Source: Acidobacteriota bacterium (lineage in GTDB: Bacteria > Acidobacteriota > Terriglobia > Bryobacterales > Bryobacteraceae). From it: DNA of 64,000 bases. The notes under the pieces were generated by a model. That model did not search any database and was not told the origin of the DNA. It was given only the letters and a program-made list of their open reading frames with translations. The stretch lies in contig QHXW01000099.1 of NCBI GenBank assembly GCA_003223115.1, positions 1 through 64,000 on the forward strand. The letters are read 5' to 3'. Position numbers and translations under genes: made by a program. Below, in pieces: positions 1-9,186 of the stretch. Positions within the stretch are counted from its first letter, which is position 1, and the number at the start of each line of letters is the position of its first letter.

Positions 1-412
1 GGAGAAAATCCTGATCGCAAGGCGTCTGGCGGTCGAATTCGTTCTTGTCGTTGAAGCCCTCGCAGGCCAACGTGACAGCGTGCGTGTCTGGATGCTCGGC
101 CTGGCGCCCCACCTTAGGCCCCAGGGCGGTGATCAAGCCCCCGGAGCGCAGCACATAGGGGAAAGCGTGATAACTGGCGTCGTGCAGTTTGAGGCTGATC
201 TGGCTGGCGATATAGAGCCAGATGGGAACTTCTTCTTTCTGGCGCGGGGTTGGATAGTGTTCGGCCAAACGCTCCAAGACATCACGGCCCAGAAGGTGGC
301 GGAACAAGTCGGCCTCTTCCGCCTCCGAGACGTTCTCCAGATAATCGATTTCGCCGCACCGCAACGCTTCGATTACGAAGGTACGGTCGTATTCGAAGGC
401 GGCAAAGTCCAT
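1..412 (-). CDS. IS transposase, N-terminal part (runs off left edge)
   Basis: From the ATG at 412 an uninterrupted minus-strand frame runs to the window edge, about 137 codons. It begins MDFAAFEYDRTFVIEALRCG and continues with an acidic helix-rich stretch (GEIDYLENVSEAEEADLF). This looks like the N-terminal region of a DDE-type insertion-sequence transposase. The catalytic core would lie left of the window, so the IS family cannot be named. The DUF6788-like gene immediately upstream is a recurrent companion of such transposases. The frame has no stop, so the copy may be intact, but this cannot be confirmed here. Confidence 0.6.
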   Translation of the reverse strand, partial: MDFAAFEYDRTFVIEALRCGEIDYLENVSEAEEADLFRHLLGRDVLERLAEHYPTPRQKEEVPIWLYIASQISLKLHDASYHAFPYVLRSGGLITALGPKVGRQAEHPDTHAVTLACEGFNDKNEFDRQTPCDQDFL

Positions 413-863
413 TTCTATATTTCGCTGTTGCGCTGACTCGGCGCGGGCGGCGGCAGCCGCAACACCCGCTCCAGGCAGCAACCGCATGGAGGACCTGTTG
501 GTGCAGTTTGACCAAACTGGCGTGCGCCTGGCGCAGGCGCCGATAATTTTCGGTCAGGCCGCGCAGGCGGGTTTGGTCTGCCTGGGCGATGGAGCGGATG
601 CGCGTCTTGCCAGCTTCGCTCCAGGAGAGCACCGTGGCCGCATGGCGCGCGCCGCGGGGCTTGGCGCAATGGCAAGATGGATTCCCGCAGCGCGTCTGAA
701 TCTGATAGACGGAACCCTTCACCAGTTCGCGATAGCGGAGCAGTTCGTGGACGCGCTGCGCGTACTCGGCCGACAAACGATCCAGGATCTGGCGCTGATG
801 GCTAGCATGGTCCGCCGCCACCGTGGCGCGCTCCCGCCTATTACTGTTACTCGAAGATCGCAT
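282..863 (-). CDS. DUF6788-like IS accessory protein
   Basis: The reading frame contains the Cys-rich signature GSVYQIQTRCGNPSCHCAKP followed by a helical tail (LRGLTENYRRLRQAHASLV), typical of the small DUF6788 proteins found beside IS transposases. The ATG at 863 has GCAGG upstream; an in-frame ATG at 944 adds 27 unlikely residues. After about position 490 the frame overlaps the transposase start and reads as low-complexity Arg/Gly. The alternative frame reads LERVLRLPPPAPSQRNSEI and stops at 415, two bases before the transposase ATG. I infer that the native protein ended at 415 and that a small frameshift near 470-490 has extended this copy. Confidence 0.55.
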   Translation of the reverse strand: MRSSSNSNRRERATVAADHASHQRQILDRLSAEYAQRVHELLRYRELVKGSVYQIQTRCGNPSCHCAKPRGARHAATVLSWSEAGKTRIRSIAQADQTRLRGLTENYRRLRQAHASLVKLHQQVLHAVAAWSGCCGCRRPRRVSATAKYRNGLCRLRIRPYLRNRSVAVRRNRLSGERLGGGRGRLVPPPSGP

Positions 864-1093
864 AAAGCTTACCTGCGCTCCACATCTCTTCTTGTAACAG
901 ATGTGCGTCCCGATGTCCAGCAAAAAAGTAAAGCGATGCAACAATCGCTCGGATTGGAGGAAGCGGCTATGGACGTTCGATCCGCCCGTCCAGCATCTGC
1001 GTGGGATAGCTTTATCGCTTCATCGACAATCGCATAACAGCAAGCGAAGCCTATCGCCAGAAAAATGAGACGGCAATATTCCTCCCGGCGCAA

Positions 1094-1300
1094 CGGAATA
1101 TACGCAGACTTGGCCGCTTTGGGAAAACTTGAACCGCATCCGACACCCCACCAACAGGCGTTCCCGGAGCCCTACCGTGGGAAATGGTCGGCCGAGACGC
1201 CAGCGCCTCGCTGGAGAGCTAAATTACTGTCTGAACCGCAGTTACTGGGTACTACCGTGAGAGCGCGACGGACCGTAGCCAACAGTCGATCAATCAGGCT
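1094..1300. other. Intergenic, nothing recognised
   Basis: There is no convincing coding frame or RNA. Short open frames here lack homology-like features or ribosome binding sites. The stretch separates the IS remnant from a broken transporter gene. Confidence 0.4.
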
Positions 1301-1303
1301 GCT

Positions 1304-1840
1304 TCATCCGACCTGCTCGACTGGCTCCGTGTCTTCGCGCGGCAGCAACCGTTTATGTTCGCGGTAAATGGCCCAGGCCAATAGCGACGCGCCCACGCCG
1401 ACAATCGAAAACAGACGTTTTCCCTCGGGCTCAGTGTACAGGTCATTCGCAAAGCCCCAGAATTGCGCCACGACCAGCACATTGAAAATGCCGACCCACA
1501 GGAAAAAAGGATTCCGATATGCACACCACCGTGGCCCAGCAGATAAAAAATCACCAGATGGGACATGAAAAAGAGCGTGACGCAACTGATCAGCTTGATG
1601 CGGTTAACCTTCGAGGCGATCAGGCCGTAAGCCGGGGCAATCAACAGCAGCAGAAGTGCCCGTCGCCCGAGTAACTCTTCACCTCCGCGCCTTTCTCGCT
1701 CAGGATCAAAGCTTCGCGAACGGTCTTGAACAGATAGTACGATCCGAGCAGTACAAAGACGTTGATGGCAAGTAGAATGACTCCCGTCCCTTCGCCAGGC
1801 TTCACATCTGCGAAGACCGACAGGAATCGAGAATATTTCT
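1304..1840 (-). pseudogene. ATP/ADP-antiporter-like (NTT/Npt1-type) MFS transporter, broken
   Basis: Three minus-strand frames read in order give a recognisable membrane protein. They are LSVFADVKPGEGTGVILLAI through SYYLFKTVREALILSEKG (about 1820-1690), then APAYGLIASKVNRIKLISCV with FFMSHLVIFYLLG (about 1650-1530), then FNVLVVAQFWGFANDLY and GKRLFSIVGVGASL (about 1500-1390). The FWxFANDLYT...GKRLFxIVGVGASLGAW pattern belongs to the bacterial relatives of plastid/rickettsial nucleotide transporters. After GASL the sequence jumps to a C-terminal tail, AIYREHKRLLP, so most of the second half is deleted. At least two frameshifts and this deletion make it non-functional. Confidence 0.7.
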
Positions 1841-2169
1841 GCGCGGCTGGCGGAGAGCAGCATCCGCGGTAAAGTAATGGTCGACAGTGGCATGGGAAAT
1901 TTGTCGGGCGGATATTTCTAGACTAACCCCTGCTCACTATGACGGGATAGTTACTTCGAGAGTTGCCGGTTCCACACGCCTTGTTCGCCGGGAACAGGTG
2001 GCTGTATCACAGTGTGGAAGAATACACTCGATGTTGCGAATGGCGACGATAACCAAACAAACAGGCGTCAGGCCGCCCAAGAGTACGGACGACCACATGA
2101 AACGATCGCCTACAGAGCGATGAGTTTGGTGGATTGGCTCGAAGCCGGCGCCAAGGGGAAGAAGTTAGT
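1841..2169. other. Intergenic, nothing recognised
   Basis: About 330 bases upstream of the broken transporter and downstream of the subtilase contain only short open frames with no recognisable product. I see no RNA gene or clear repeat. Confidence 0.4.
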
Positions 2170-3873
2170 TCAGCGGTCGCCGTAGATCAAAACCTCGACG
2201 CTCGCGCTGTACGGTCTGATATCCAGCAGACCTCCCCAAATAACGCTCGTTCCCCAGATTACGCTGAACCCCTGCGCCGTAACGTCACCCCAAATTACGG
2301 AGCCACCCCAAATCACGGATGAAGGCAGGCGGAATACTGAGCCGCCCCAAATCACAGATGTGCTCCACGCAGGAGTAGTGCCCCAGATCTGAGACGAATC
2401 GAAAATCACCGAGACCATTCCCGCAGCCGGATCGTAAACCGCTTTTGGAGACAACGCGCTGCCGGAGGATTTATCCGAATTGTTCAGGGCCGCCCAAACG
2501 TCCAGGTATCCGGCACCCACGGTAAAGATGTCGTACTGGTCCTGATAAATCGTCCCCGTCACGGGATCGGTCGAAAGGCTGACTGCAGGAAATCTCTTCG
2601 ACGCAGTCTTCATGATCCGCGCTTTCACCTGGTCCGGCGTCAGTGACGGATCCTTCGCCAGCATCAGGGCGGCGGTTCCACTTACCATCGCCGTGGACAT
2701 GCTGGTGCCACTCAATTGAAAGTAGAATGGTGAAGCCTGGTTATCAGGTGACCGTGTGTACCAGTTCATCGGAACCTGGTTTTGCGGATAATTGATATCC
2801 AGCCAACCGCTAGGATCGCGTAATGAGATGATGCGATTTCCAGGCGCCACCAGATCGGGCTTCACCACGTGATCGATCAGCGTCGGTCCCTTTGAACTGT
2901 AACTCGCAATCAGGTCATCCGACCGCGCCGGCGTGTTCATGGTATTCATGGCGCCCACCGTGATTGCATATGGGTCGTTGCCCGGTGCATTGATGGTGAC
3001 AAAGCCGTGAGTGCTGAGTGAGTTGTCGCGACCGTCGTTACCCGCCGCCACGACTACTATAATTCCCGCCCTCCATGCCGCCTCTACAGCCTGGCACAGC
3101 GGGTCAATCTTGTAACTTTCGAACACGCGCCGCCCGAGCGACAGATTAATCACGCGGATGTTGTATTTTTTTCGCAGGCTGATTGCGCGATTGATGGCCG
3201 CAATCACGGCACTGTCAGTGCCCATGCCTTTGTCGTCGAGAACTTTCAGATTGATGATTTGCGCGTCAGGAGCCACGCCCCGGAATGTATACGCGAACCG
3301 TCCTCCATCGGATTGCTTGCCGTCCCCAGCAACGATACCGGCCACGTGCGTACCGTGGCCGTATGGGTCGCTGGTATCGGACGAACCATCGAGGAAGCTC
3401 TCACTGTATACAACCCGGCTGGAATTCCGTTTACCGGCGCCGTTCAGATCCGGCACCAGCTTGATGCCGCTATCGATAATGGCAACACCCACGCCCGTCC
3501 CATCAAATCCTGCCTGGAAGGCGATATTGGCGTTGATGGTTTCGTTGGCATAATCGAGCGCACCGTGTATTTGGCGATCGGCGGAAATGTATTCGACGTC
3601 GGGATCCGCGGCCAGATTTTCCAGCTCGCTGGCCGGCAACGAGATAGCATCTGCGTTAATGAAGTGCAGATCGTGACGGAGCGCACCGCCCCGCATACTC
3701 ATCCGTTCGTGGTCGGCGCCTTCTGGGGCTTTGCGGAACCGCACGATGACATTGACATTCGAATGCGCATCGCGTGGCACATCCGATGAAATCTTCGATT
3801 CGGCCTGACACAGCCCGGTGAGCATGAGTAGCGGGATCAGGATTCTTGCAGGCTTGGGATAACTTTCGAGCAT
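2170..3873 (-). CDS. Secreted S8 subtilisin-like serine protease with SVIWG-repeat tail
   Basis: This is a 567-residue exported protease. It has a signal peptide at residues 1-24 and an I9-type propeptide at about 38-104 (ending VEYISADRQI). The subtilase domain at about 120-462 carries the full triad: Asp134 in AIIDSG, His173 in GHGTHVAG and Ser391 in LSGTSMSTAMVSG, with oxyanion Asn279 in AAGND. After the catalytic domain, residues about 494-547 contain seven copies of a (S/Q)xIWG unit, most of them SVIWGG or SVIWGT. This tail is known from acidobacterial subtilases but its role is not established. It is monocistronic and AT-poor like its neighbours, and probably degrades extracellular protein. 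Confidence 0.93.
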   Translation of the reverse strand: MLESYPKPARILIPLLMLTGLCQAESKISSDVPRDAHSNVNVIVRFRKAPEGADHERMSMRGGALRHDLHFINADAISLPASELENLAADPDVEYISADRQIHGALDYANETINANIAFQAGFDGTGVGVAIIDSGIKLVPDLNGAGKRNSSRVVYSESFLDGSSDTSDPYGHGTHVAGIVAGDGKQSDGGRFAYTFRGVAPDAQIINLKVLDDKGMGTDSAVIAAINRAISLRKKYNIRVINLSLGRRVFESYKIDPLCQAVEAAWRAGIIVVVAAGNDGRDNSLSTHGFVTINAPGNDPYAITVGAMNTMNTPARSDDLIASYSSKGPTLIDHVVKPDLVAPGNRIISLRDPSGWLDINYPQNQVPMNWYTRSPDNQASPFYFQLSGTSMSTAMVSGTAALMLAKDPSLTPDQVKARIMKTASKRFPAVSLSTDPVTGTIYQDQYDIFTVGAGYLDVWAALNNSDKSSGSALSPKAVYDPAAGMVSVIFDSSQIWGTTPAWSTSVIWGGSVFRLPSSVIWGGSVIWGDVTAQGFSVIWGTSVIWGGLLDIRPYSASVEVLIYGDR

Positions 3874-3976
3874 TCTCCATCGTTAATAGCATGCCGGTCT
3901 CCAATCCTTTATTTTTTGCTAAGTGGTTCGGCATGTTGGAGTAACAAGATGAGCTCGAATTCTAAACCGTAGGTTA

Positions 3977-3991
3977 GTGACAGTCTGTCAC
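3977..3991. promoter_or_regulatory. Perfect palindrome GTGACA-N3-TGTCAC
   Basis: A 15-bp inverted repeat lies in the gap between the subtilase and the membrane-domain gene. The same GTGACA-N3-TGTCAC design recurs at 5111-5125 on the other side of the membrane-domain gene. It resembles a dimeric repressor operator; the regulator is unknown. Confidence 0.35.
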
Positions 3992-4036
3992 CTGCGACCC
4001 CCTGAATTCGGTGCCAGATGATTACACGCGGAGTGA

Positions 4037-4735
4037 TTACGCGCTGAAATTGCTGCTGCGTGCTGCTACATGGCGGTCGACGTACAGTTTGTAATGCAGG
4101 TAAGTGAAATACATGATGGGCAGGATCAGCAGAGAGGTTCTCCAGCCTACATAATGCGTGGAAACGCTGACCAGACCCGCGATAATGGCGCCCACCAGGT
4201 AAAACGGAAAAGACCAGATGTAGCACTGCTGCCACATCGTGGTGAACGGTTTGGTCTCAACCAGAGCCAGCACCGAAGCAACCAGAACAGTGTTGGTCAG
4301 GAAGAAAAAGCATGCCGCCAGGGCCAGTAATACCGGTATGGTTCCATTCACCTGCTGGATCTGCGGCAGGTGGTAGATGAAATGAGCGCTTGTGATGGCC
4401 ATTGTCAGGCTGGCGATGTTGAACAGGACTTGCGGAATGCTGGGCCGCGTCCGCGATTTCCAGATACACTGCATGATGGTCGCGACGGCGCCCAACAGCA
4501 CGGTCTCGGAAAAGCTCAGTTGTGAGATACCCAGCAGGATAAACAGAAAGTTCAGCGACATCGTCCCTGTGATTCCGGGCAACCGCACCTTCAATGTCGA
4601 TGCTACTAGCGCCAGCAGCAGGTAAATCGTGAATCGCACGGCATCCGCGCATTCCCAATTGGAAACCGCGAACGCCAGCATCATCACGCCGGGCACGATG
4701 GCGAGGGCCACGAAAGTTTTGGCTTTGGTCGGCAT
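4037..4735 (-). CDS. Multi-pass membrane sensor domain protein, no output domain
   Basis: About 232 residues form some seven to eight hydrophobic segments (LAIVPGVMMLAF, FTIYLLLALVAS, LNFLFILLGI, IPVLLALAACFFFL, FPFYLVGAIIAGLVSV, LLILPIMYFTY). In acidobacteria this type of region (LPGITGTMSLNFLFILLGI...QVLFNIASL) is the N-terminal input domain of GGDEF or HD-GYP signalling proteins. Here translation stops right after the last membrane helix (RSSNFSA), so no cytoplasmic output domain follows. I chose the ATG at 4735, which has GGAGG 13 bases upstream; 4765 is an alternative. It may be a truncated sensor or a stand-alone membrane protein. Confidence 0.6.
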   Translation of the reverse strand: MPTKAKTFVALAIVPGVMMLAFAVSNWECADAVRFTIYLLLALVASTLKVRLPGITGTMSLNFLFILLGISQLSFSETVLLGAVATIMQCIWKSRTRPSIPQVLFNIASLTMAITSAHFIYHLPQIQQVNGTIPVLLALAACFFFLTNTVLVASVLALVETKPFTTMWQQCYIWSFPFYLVGAIIAGLVSVSTHYVGWRTSLLILPIMYFTYLHYKLYVDRHVAARSSNFSA

Positions 4736-4779
4736 GATTAGTAATAATCCTCCGGGCTGAACCATCCCTGATTTTCATA

Positions 4780-5250
4780 CTCGTCGTAGCATGCTGAAGA
4801 ACACCGAAGCGCCCCAGGCCATCGAAGCACGGGTGACCAGCAGCACCTTGGCCTGGATGGAATCGCGAACGACCCCGGGAGAAGAGCCGCTGCCTGGGGC
4901 AACTTCGGAACCGTTGCGGGCGACGGAAACAACCACAGCATGAGCGCCCGCGGAAACGCTACAGCATTGAAAACTAGTAGGGATGCTTGAATCCGTAACA
5001 TAATTCCACCGTCTCTTTGGCAATCACCGTTCCAAGTTGAGCAACAGCCTAAGTTTTTTGGGGATGCGCGGTTACAAGCTGTTAACTAAGGCGCTAGCCA
5101 CGGCGGAGTTGTGACAAATTGTCACAGCGCGCGCCATAGCACGCCAAAAGATAAACTTCTGGCCAGCGGTCTAGAAACCTCGCGCGGCGATGCGGCTGGA
5201 AGCGGACGAACAGGCTGTGCGGTTCATAGAGCCCATCACGTGGGACGGGC
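4780..5250. other. Gap with doubtful small minus-strand frames
   Basis: Two overlapping minus-strand frames (about 4738-5001 and 4775-5023) look weakly protein-like: one ends YENQGWFSPEDYY, and the other contains RDSIQAKVLLVTRASMAWGASV. They could be two pieces of one frameshifted small exported protein, but I do not recognise it. The rest of the gap holds the palindrome at 5111-5125. Confidence 0.3.
5111..5125. promoter_or_regulatory. Second GTGACA-N3-TGTCAC palindrome
   Basis: GTGACA-AAT-TGTCAC is extended by one T/A pair on each side (5110-5126), giving a 17-bp near-perfect inverted repeat. Its half-sites are identical to those of the palindrome at 3977-3991. It is a probable operator for the locus between them; this is inference from symmetry only. 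Confidence 0.4.
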
Positions 5251-5260
5251 TCGACGAGCC

Positions 5261-6457
5261 TTACTTGTTCAGGCTCTCGAGAGCCCGTTTGAGGATCACG
5301 TCATCGGTGAGTTTGTGGTCGGGCTCCGCAGTCTGCGGATGAACACTCTCGTCGTCGTCCGTGTCCACTTGCGGCTCCGGCTCCTGAACGATTTCGTTGG
5401 GCGTCACACCGGTATCCTGGATGGCCTTGCCGCCGGGCGAATAGTATTTTGCGACGGAGAGAATAATGGCGCTGCCGTCCTCCATGGTGAGGGCGCGCCT
5501 CAGCGAAGCGTCCCCGTAGGTTCGCTCTCCAACCACTTGCGCGCGATTGTTGCCTTCGAGTGCGGCGGCCGCAATTTCCGCCCCATCAGCCGTGCCCCGG
5601 TTTGTCAGCACAGTCATGGGCAGCTTCCAGACTACTTTCGAAGGCTCGGCGTTGAAATCCTGACGCGCCACTCGCTGGCCTTGCAGGTAAGTCACCAGGC
5701 CCTTTTCCAGAAACAGATCCGCCAGCGCTATGCCGTCCGCGGGCTCGCCATCCGCACACTGGCGAAGGTCCAGCACGAGTTTCTTTGCGCCATTACTCTG
5801 AAGCTCTTTCAGAGCCGCGGCGACTTCCTTGACTTTGGCTGGCGACAAAGTTTCCGGACGGATGTAGCCGATGTCATTCCGCAACATCCTCGACGCGACA
5901 GATGGCGCCACCAAAACTGCTCGCGTGAGAGTCATTTTTTGCGGTTCCGGCCGCCGCCGCAGAACCGTGACCTCGATCGTCGAACCGGGAGTTCCATGTA
6001 ATAGCAGGTTGGCATACGCCAGCGGCATGTCACGCGTGCCCACACCCTTGATGGTCTCGATGATGTCGCCGGTGCCCAAGCCGGCCTTCGCCGCCGGCGA
6101 GCTAGGGAAAACGCTCACCACCCCGATATAACCGAACCTCTTCGACAGGATCAGCCCGACGTCGGCCTTATTCGCGTCGCTGTGTTTCTGGTATTCCTTG
6201 TACTGATCGGCGTTCAAGTAGCTGGCAAACGGGTCAATGGACTCGAGTAGCCCATTCAGAGCTCCCAGCGTGACGCTCTTCAGGTCCGGTTCTTCGACGT
6301 ACTCGCTCTTGATGCGGGAGAGGACCTCGGTATAGACGCCCAAATGGCGGTAGGGGCTATCGGGCGTACTGCCCTTGCCCAGAACGGTACCCAGCAAAAG
6401 CAGTAGTACCAGGAAGGTCGAGCTGACCACGACCAGAAACTTTGCTCGGCTATTCAT
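5261..6457 (-). CDS. S41 (CtpA-like) peptidase homologue, catalytic dyad missing
   Basis: A 398-residue protein with an N-terminal membrane anchor or signal (residues 7-27), the S41 N-terminal helical region (about 38-92, EYVEEPDLKSVTLGALNGLL), a PDZ domain (about 95-170) and an S41 core (about 195-355). C-terminal processing peptidases use a Ser in GSASASE and a Lys 25 residues later in GEPTYGKG. Here the aligned positions read GTADGAEI (Asp291) and GERTYGDAS (Asp316), with exactly the expected 25-residue spacing. Both catalytic residues are therefore Asp. The fold looks intact and the frame is open, so it is probably a non-proteolytic periplasmic peptide-binding pseudo-enzyme. Confidence 0.85.
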   Translation of the reverse strand: MNSRAKFLVVVSSTFLVLLLLLGTVLGKGSTPDSPYRHLGVYTEVLSRIKSEYVEEPDLKSVTLGALNGLLESIDPFASYLNADQYKEYQKHSDANKADVGLILSKRFGYIGVVSVFPSSPAAKAGLGTGDIIETIKGVGTRDMPLAYANLLLHGTPGSTIEVTVLRRRPEPQKMTLTRAVLVAPSVASRMLRNDIGYIRPETLSPAKVKEVAAALKELQSNGAKKLVLDLRQCADGEPADGIALADLFLEKGLVTYLQGQRVARQDFNAEPSKVVWKLPMTVLTNRGTADGAEIAAAALEGNNRAQVVGERTYGDASLRRALTMEDGSAIILSVAKYYSPGGKAIQDTGVTPNEIVQEPEPQVDTDDDESVHPQTAEPDHKLTDDVILKRALESLNK

Positions 6458-6538
6458 AAGAAAATGCGCTCAGCTTTAGTATATCAGGCGGCAGTATATC
6501 AGGCGGCGGTTGTGGGCTCGCTGTGACGAGCGAAACGG

Positions 6539-8264
6539 CTACGGTTTCGTGGAGATGGTGACGTTGGCCTGGGTAGCGATGCCCCCAATGGTCACCACCA
6601 CTTGCGTTGCGGCGATGGTCGTGATGCCGGTAGGCACTACTGCATTGATTTGCAGAACTCCCAGGATGGCGTCTGGCAAAGGCCCTGCATAGTCATTGTA
6701 GCGCTGGCTCCCCCGATGGTTACGGTGGGCAATGGACTCATTTGCGGTAGCGGCGAGAGGTCGGCACGATGTATCCGCTCGGCGTGAGGATGGTCCCGGC
6801 GTAAGCGCCTTCGCCGCTCAGGTACAGGATGACGATATCGCCGATTTTCGCCGGCTTGGAGGTTGAATTGGGCGAATATTGGCTGGTGGCGACGCCGAAG
6901 TTGAGAGCCGCAGCTTGGCCCCCCTCCCGAGGCGTTAAGCGTGAAAACGCCGGGCGCCGTCGTCACAATGTCCGCGGTTCCGGTCGAAATGGTCGCGGCC
7001 GCTGGTCACCACAATGGCCTTGCCCGCGCCGGCGCTCACCTCGTTAGGGACCTGGACGGTAATCTGATTCTGGCTCACGTAGATCATCGGAGCCGCAATG
7101 CCGTCTAGCGTGACATCGACTCGACCCAGAGTCGTATCTACGTACCCATTAACATCGGCGTCGGTTAGGAATGCCGGGGTTGCGGGGCCGATAGCCGCGC
7201 CAAACAGCGTAATCAGCTCGCCCGGCGCCACCGAAGGGCCCGCGTAGCTGGCTGCGCTCACCGTAGCGTCGACCGTAGGAACGGCTGAAACCGTGAATGG
7301 CACCGTGGCGGCCGAGGCCCCGCCGGGATTCGGATTATTCGTCAGAATGTCCAGCGTCGCGGCCGAGGCCAATTGGCTCGCGGAGTGACCGCACTCAACG
7401 TCGTCGGGCTGTAATAAGTCGTTATGAGCGGCGTCGGAACGCCTCGGATTTTCGCTATTGTGGCAGGCGCGAAATTGGTGCCGCGTATCGTAACAGTTTT
7501 GGCTGCCGCACCGATCTGCGACGTGCTGGGCCAGGCACTAGTGATGGTCGGCTGCGCGTAATTCACCGTACACGAGATCGTAATATTTTGAGTCTTCGTC
7601 GCTGCCGTACTGCCGGTGGCTGTCAACGTAATCTTGCCTGTATAGGCCGCGCCTGCATAGGCCGCGCCTTGCGGAGCCAGCAAGGTAGGGGTACACCAAA
7701 ACCGTTAACGTGACGGGAGCTCCCGGCAGCACTACGGCGTTCGTTGGAGTCACCGAGAGCCATGTCGCCGGTGTGGCGGCCGCGGAGAATTGAATGGATC
7801 CGCCGGTGGTGGACAGCAGCAGGGTCTGCGAGAGTGGAGCGGGCGGTCCGGTGAAGCTTAACGAGTTGCCGCTCAACTTCAGCGCTGGCTCAGGCGCCGT
7901 CACGATGAGCGGCACGTTCGCGGTGCCCGGCGCGCCGGCCGCGAGCGACGTGAAGATCACTTGGCCGCTGTAGGGCCCCACCGTGAGTCCGGTGGGATTC
8001 ACTCGAACATTAGGGGTGGCCGGTAAAGTGCTAGCATCCGGGCTCACCGTGAGCCATAAGGCCCAGACATTACTGTGGCGGTATACGCCGCACAGTCCCC
8101 GAACTGAGCTTGACTGTGACGGTCTGGGCCGCAGGCAATATCGCGCCCTGCATATAACTGAAGTTGACGGCGCCTGGTGTGACCGACAACGTAACGGCCG
8201 CTTGCGCCGCGCTTCCGATCATCATGAGGCACAAACCGCCCAGCGTCACGATCTTCCGCACCAC
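6539..8264 (-). pseudogene. Secreted Ig-like/IPT adhesin with Solibacter-type C-terminal domain, frameshifted
   Basis: The pieces in order are a signal peptide (IVTLGGLCLMMIGSAAQA), repeated choice-of-anchor or Ig-like segments (LTVSPDASTLPATPNVRV; LSGNSLSFTGPPAPLSQTLL), an IPT/TIG motif (VTIRGTNFAPATIAKI) and the C-terminal domain typical of Solibacter exported proteins (SVAPGELITLFGAAIGPATP, TTAPGVFTLNASG, GDIVILYLSGEGAY, ending VTISTKP). These lie in different frames, with at least five frameshifts between 8120 and 6700. The intact gene would encode an exported protein of roughly 570 residues. The start is a GTG near 8264. Confidence 0.75.
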
Positions 8265-8275
8265 AGCTTGACGTG

Positions 8276-9125
8276 TCACACCCTTACAGATCGGCGGTAA
8301 ATGGAAATTTCTAATTTGCGGGCTTCGGCGGCGGAAGTGCTCCCGTTCAGCGGCGGATTGCAATAAACAATCACCGCTTTCGGCGCGATCCGCCGCTTTG
8401 GCTCCCGGCTCGCCGTGAAACTGACGCCAGAAATTTCCGCTCCCATGGTCGTGCCACCGCACTCTTCTGCTCGTTCACCTTGAGCTTGGTCGTGATGAAT
8501 CGCGTAATGCTCCCCATCACTCGCTCCCCTGCCCGTCGGCTACGGACGTAAATATTGCTATCGTCCGCATATCGCGCGAACCGGAGACCTCTCCGCTCCA
8601 ACTCCCGGTCGAACTCGTCGAGCACGATATTACTGAGCAAGGGCGACAACGGACCGCCTTGCGGCGTCCCCTCATCGACCGGACTCACCAACCCGCCTTC
8701 CATCACCCCAGCTCTCAGAAACGCCCGGATCAGCTTCAGCATCCGCTGATCACCGACTCTGGCTTTCATTCTGGCCATCAGTTTGTCGTGCGAAACCCGG
8801 TCGAAAAATTTCTCGAGATCCAAGTCCACACACCAGCGATAACCTTCGGCGATATATTGCTGCGCCTTTGTCACCGCCTCATGAGCCGAGCGCCCAGGCC
8901 GAAACCCGTAGCTGTGATCGGAAAACGTCCGGTCCCATCTGCTTTGCAAACTCGCTCGGCACCGTATGCCTCAGATCCGGTTCTTGTCCATCGGCTCGTA
9001 CGTTTGCTCCACGCTTCTTTCAGACCCTCCGTCGCCGGAACGCCCTTGCGCTTCGCTATGACTTCACCTCCATCAGGTTGTCAAGGGGACTTTCACCCCC
9101 GCGCTGTCGAACATGCTCGGCACAC
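8276..9125 (-). mobile_element. ltrA: Group II intron remnant with truncated reverse transcriptase
   Basis: The minus strand at about 8370-8970 encodes the middle of a group II intron RT: TFSDHSYGFRPGRSAHEAV, DLDLEKFFDRVSHDKLM, GTPQGGPLSPLLSNIVLDE and the catalytic FARYADD. The N-terminal third is missing. A frameshift near 8420 moves on to FTASREPKRRIAPKAV, after which the maturase is lost and the frame ends at 8276. Upstream, 8960-9120 still carries intron RNA-like sequence with a GGGGTGAAAGTCCCCTT stem. A deletion has joined the 5' RNA domain to the middle of the RT gene, so the copy is dead. Confidence 0.8.
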
Positions 9126-9186
9126 ATAAAAAGGCCGCGCCACCCTCCCGGGCAACGCGGCTCATGATTTATTGACTACTGATCTG

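Noticed and set aside
80-436. Plus-strand open frame of 118 codons at the left edge
   Set aside because: It is the antisense shadow of the minus-strand transposase frame, which reads as a real protein.
4738-5023. Possible small exported protein upstream of the membrane-domain gene
   Set aside because: Two frames each look partly protein-like, but neither is recognisable nor has a convincing start; described only as a gap.
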